Under the pieces are notes generated by a model. That model was not told the DNA's origin. It ran no database searches and worked only from the letters and a program-made list of their open reading frames with translations. A stretch of 64,000 nt of DNA, taken from Pseudorasbora parva (Eukaryota; Chordata; Actinopteri; Cypriniformes; Gobionidae). The DNA is taken from contig NC_090177.1 of assembly GCF_024679245.1 (NCBI RefSeq), positions 42,374,518 through 42,438,517 of the forward strand, given 5' to 3'. The number at the start of each line of letters is the position of its first letter. The stretch's first letter is position 1. This document shows positions 12,338 through 64,000 of this stretch, piece after piece. A program made the translations under genes and the position numbers.

Positions 12338-13030
12338 AGTATCCATAAAATATAGTAACTATCGTTGTATAGAAAATATTATTATTATTTTATTATTGCT
12401 GAACTTATACACACGTCAAGATCAGGGAAATTAAGCATGATTGTATCTCTTACAATGAGTAGCCTAATCATAATGATAAGGGACATATAAAACATAAATA
12501 TCCTGAATGCTTACATTTGTGATACGTCCCAATATGTAAGCTAATTAACAGACACACAAAATATAAGCATAGCCTTTAATAAGTCATAAATCTTCATAAT
12601 GCATTTATAAAATCACTTTTTTGTTATGCATAAGTAAATAAAAGAGTTAAATTCAGTAAGAAAAAAAAAACTTTTACATACAAGATAAAGAAATTATGAA
12701 CAACATATTCATAATAAACAATAACCTCTTTTGACAATGAAGCTGGTTACATTTGAAGGGCTAAAAACATATGAACGTAATTAGGCCCAAAAATTATTGG
12801 TTAGGCTATATTATTGTATACAATCACAAAATAGCCTAGCCTACATTTTTTACTGTTTCTACAACAAAAACACAAAAAGGGTAAGTCTTATCAAATCAGA
12901 ATATTTATGAATGGATTAACATTATTTATTAATGGAGATAACAGGATAGATCTTATGAAGGGTTTTGTAGTGGATTCCCGAGAATTGCAGTTTAAAAACC
13001 GGAGCTGCCGGCGTCACACTGCAGCGATGG

Positions 13031-13050
13031 CTGCTGGGAGTTGTAGTTCA
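13031..13050 (-). promoter_or_regulatory. ZNF143/STAF-like promoter motif
   Basis: The minus strand reads TGAACTACAACTCCCAGCAG, close to the vertebrate SBS consensus ACTACAAYTCCCAGMATGC. It sits in a locally GC-rich patch (12990-13090) roughly midway between the two start codons. Because the same motif also occurs inside a TTAA element at 48787-48805, function should not be assumed. Confidence 0.5.
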
Positions 13051-13734
13051 TATGAGGTGGGCGTGACTACAATGCGCATTTCTGTGATGCATCGGTTTGG
13101 TATGAAAGGTTTCATGTCTTGAGTGTCTAAATTCGACCTACAATGATTGTGATGTGTGTGTTTGTGGCCTAACTGGATCTCAAACACTACCCCGGTTTGC
13201 AGCATTGGCCTAGGGCTAGGCTATATTGTTCTGCCTGTTCCACTTTACTTTATGCTTTTAAGATTTGTATTCTACCCGTGGTGTCGATGTTCATCAGGAC
13301 AGATGAATTAATTACTCATGTGACTTTGTTTAGTTTAGTGTAAATACTAAAAACTGCAGTTATTAGTGACGTTTTTTATGCTCTTTGTCCTTTTTATATT
13401 TAGGCTACTTGAACTAAACTTGTACTTTTTCTATATAGCTTACAATTGACAATTTCTCTTGACACTTATGCTCACAATGGGGATGTAAATGTGAAATGTT
13501 TGTAGGTTTCAAATTCATATTTTCTTCAAAATATTACTTTTTCTGACTTTAATCACATTCTTTCCGTGATAGTTTCATGCATTTTCATTGAATTAAGTCA
13601 AAGCGGATGGAGTGAGGGGCCTTTTTTATGTTTTAAAAGAGTTTGTATTCACAAATGGACACAAATTATGTGTCAATTTCTGGGTGGTTGATCTAGTTAT
13701 CAATACATTTTTATATTTTGAGTCATAATAACCC

Positions 13735-14015
13735 AACATAATGCAACCCAATGGTTGGGTTAAAAATAACCCAACGTTTTTTGTTTTTTTTTACTATATA
13801 CACTCAAAAGGTGAACATTTATTAACAAGCAGTTAATTATGTATAATTATTATTCATTAAACTTTTTAATAATGTCTAATGAATAAACGATAAATTTCAA
13901 CATCCTTTGTGTTCATTTTAAGCAATTTTTAAACGATACTTGAGTTAAAGACATTTAAACATTTAACCCAACTGCTGGGTTAGAATAGGTTTGTTGGGTT
14001 GTTTTTAACACGGCA
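13735..14015. repeat. Decayed AACCCA-type palindromic MITE
   Basis: AACCCAATGGTTGGGTT (13746-13762) and ACCCAACTGCTGGGTTAG (13966-13984) resemble the arms of the MITEs at 18007, 23936 and 24229. The ends are not preserved. Confidence 0.5.
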
Positions 14016-14264
14016 TGTTTTACAGCTTGAATGGGGCCGTTACCTCTTGGCAGGGCGCATAATGTACATGTCTGTGTGTCTGTTCACTCACAGCCTTTGA
14101 TGAAGCCTGGACCATGAGTGCAGCGAGCGTTACGTAATGATTTAAAGTCATGCAGAGTAATTTTCACTCCCTCCCTCCCCTTTGAGGACGGTCCCTTCCA
14201 CTGCCCTGATATGCGCGTAACGCAAGTCCCATGCGCTCCCATTCATTAGCAGCGCGCAGGAGGG

Positions 14265-14306
14265 TGTGCGTGTGTGTGAGTGTGTGTGTGTGTGTGTGCG
14301 CGCGCG
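14265..14306. repeat. TG/CG alternating tract near b4galt5 exon 1
   Basis: GTGTGTGTGAGTGTGTG runs into GCGCGCGCGC, alternating purine-pyrimidine sequence about 190 bases before the b4galt5 ATG. Probably inside its promoter or 5' UTR. Confidence 0.85.
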
Positions 14307-14488
14307 CTGACCAATACATACAGACACACGGGATGGAGATGATGAGACTCTCCTAGCCCGAGTGAACCTTCTAGATTGGATAGAGTTCGGCATCGGACCT
14401 GAATCAGCGTGTTTGCGCTAGGACTCTCCATCTGGGTCTATTAACGGATCATATCTGCCCATACAACCCACATATATAAAAGAATATA

Positions 14489-64000
<49,512 letters not shown>

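Noticed and set aside
14471..14481. TATA-like ATATATAAAAG before b4galt5 ATG
   Set aside because: It is only about 10 bases upstream of the start codon. A TATA box there would place transcription start inside the coding exon.

Overview
This window is a repeat-rich, AT-biased vertebrate segment. It most likely comes from a cyprinid-type teleost (zebrafish, carp or minnow relatives). The reasons are very long TG/CA, AT, GA and CT microsatellites, dense fish-style Tc1/mariner, hAT, TTAA-target (Kolobok/piggyBac-like) and palindromic MITE insertions, tRNA-derived SINEs, L2/CR1-type LINE tails, and two spliced genes in vertebrate order. The species cannot be fixed from sequence alone.

Only two real genes are supported. 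On the minus strand, positions 12061 to 10862 hold the first two coding exons of slc9a8 (endosomal/Golgi Na+/H+ exchanger NHE8). The rest of that gene is not recognised in the window, so 1-10861 is read as its large intron 2. On the plus strand, 14489-62416 holds a complete b4galt5, a Golgi beta-1,4-galactosyltransferase of the lactosylceramide-synthase B4GALT5/6 pair. Its nine coding exons join in frame to 381 codons plus a stop, with canonical GT/AG junctions throughout. The two genes are head to head with 2.4 kb between start codons. From memory, SLC9A8 and B4GALT5 are neighbours in human too, and this decides B4GALT5 over B4GALT6, although several residues look B4GALT6-like.

Layout: 1-10.8 kb is a stack of nested DNA transposons (Tc1-like with foldback and hAT insertions; a TTAA element carrying a THAP-domain remnant). 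10.8-12.1 kb is the slc9a8 5' end. 12.1-14.5 kb is the shared promoter interval. 14.6-53.5 kb is the 38.9-kb b4galt5 intron 1, filled with MITEs, large palindromes, LINE fragments, a second THAP remnant and microsatellites. 53.5-62.4 kb holds b4galt5 exons 2-9, with short introns that also carry MITEs and a SINE. 62.4-64.0 kb is the probable 3' UTR.

No new biochemical system is evident. The most notable observations are a 165-bp CT microsatellite that forms the polypyrimidine tract of b4galt5 exon 2, a near-perfect palindrome just upstream of it, nested insertions whose uninterrupted version is also in the window, five hAT-type insertions with exact 8-bp target duplications, a MITE placed at a tandem-repeat junction, and a group of palindromic TA-flanked MITEs sharing one terminal signature over different cores.
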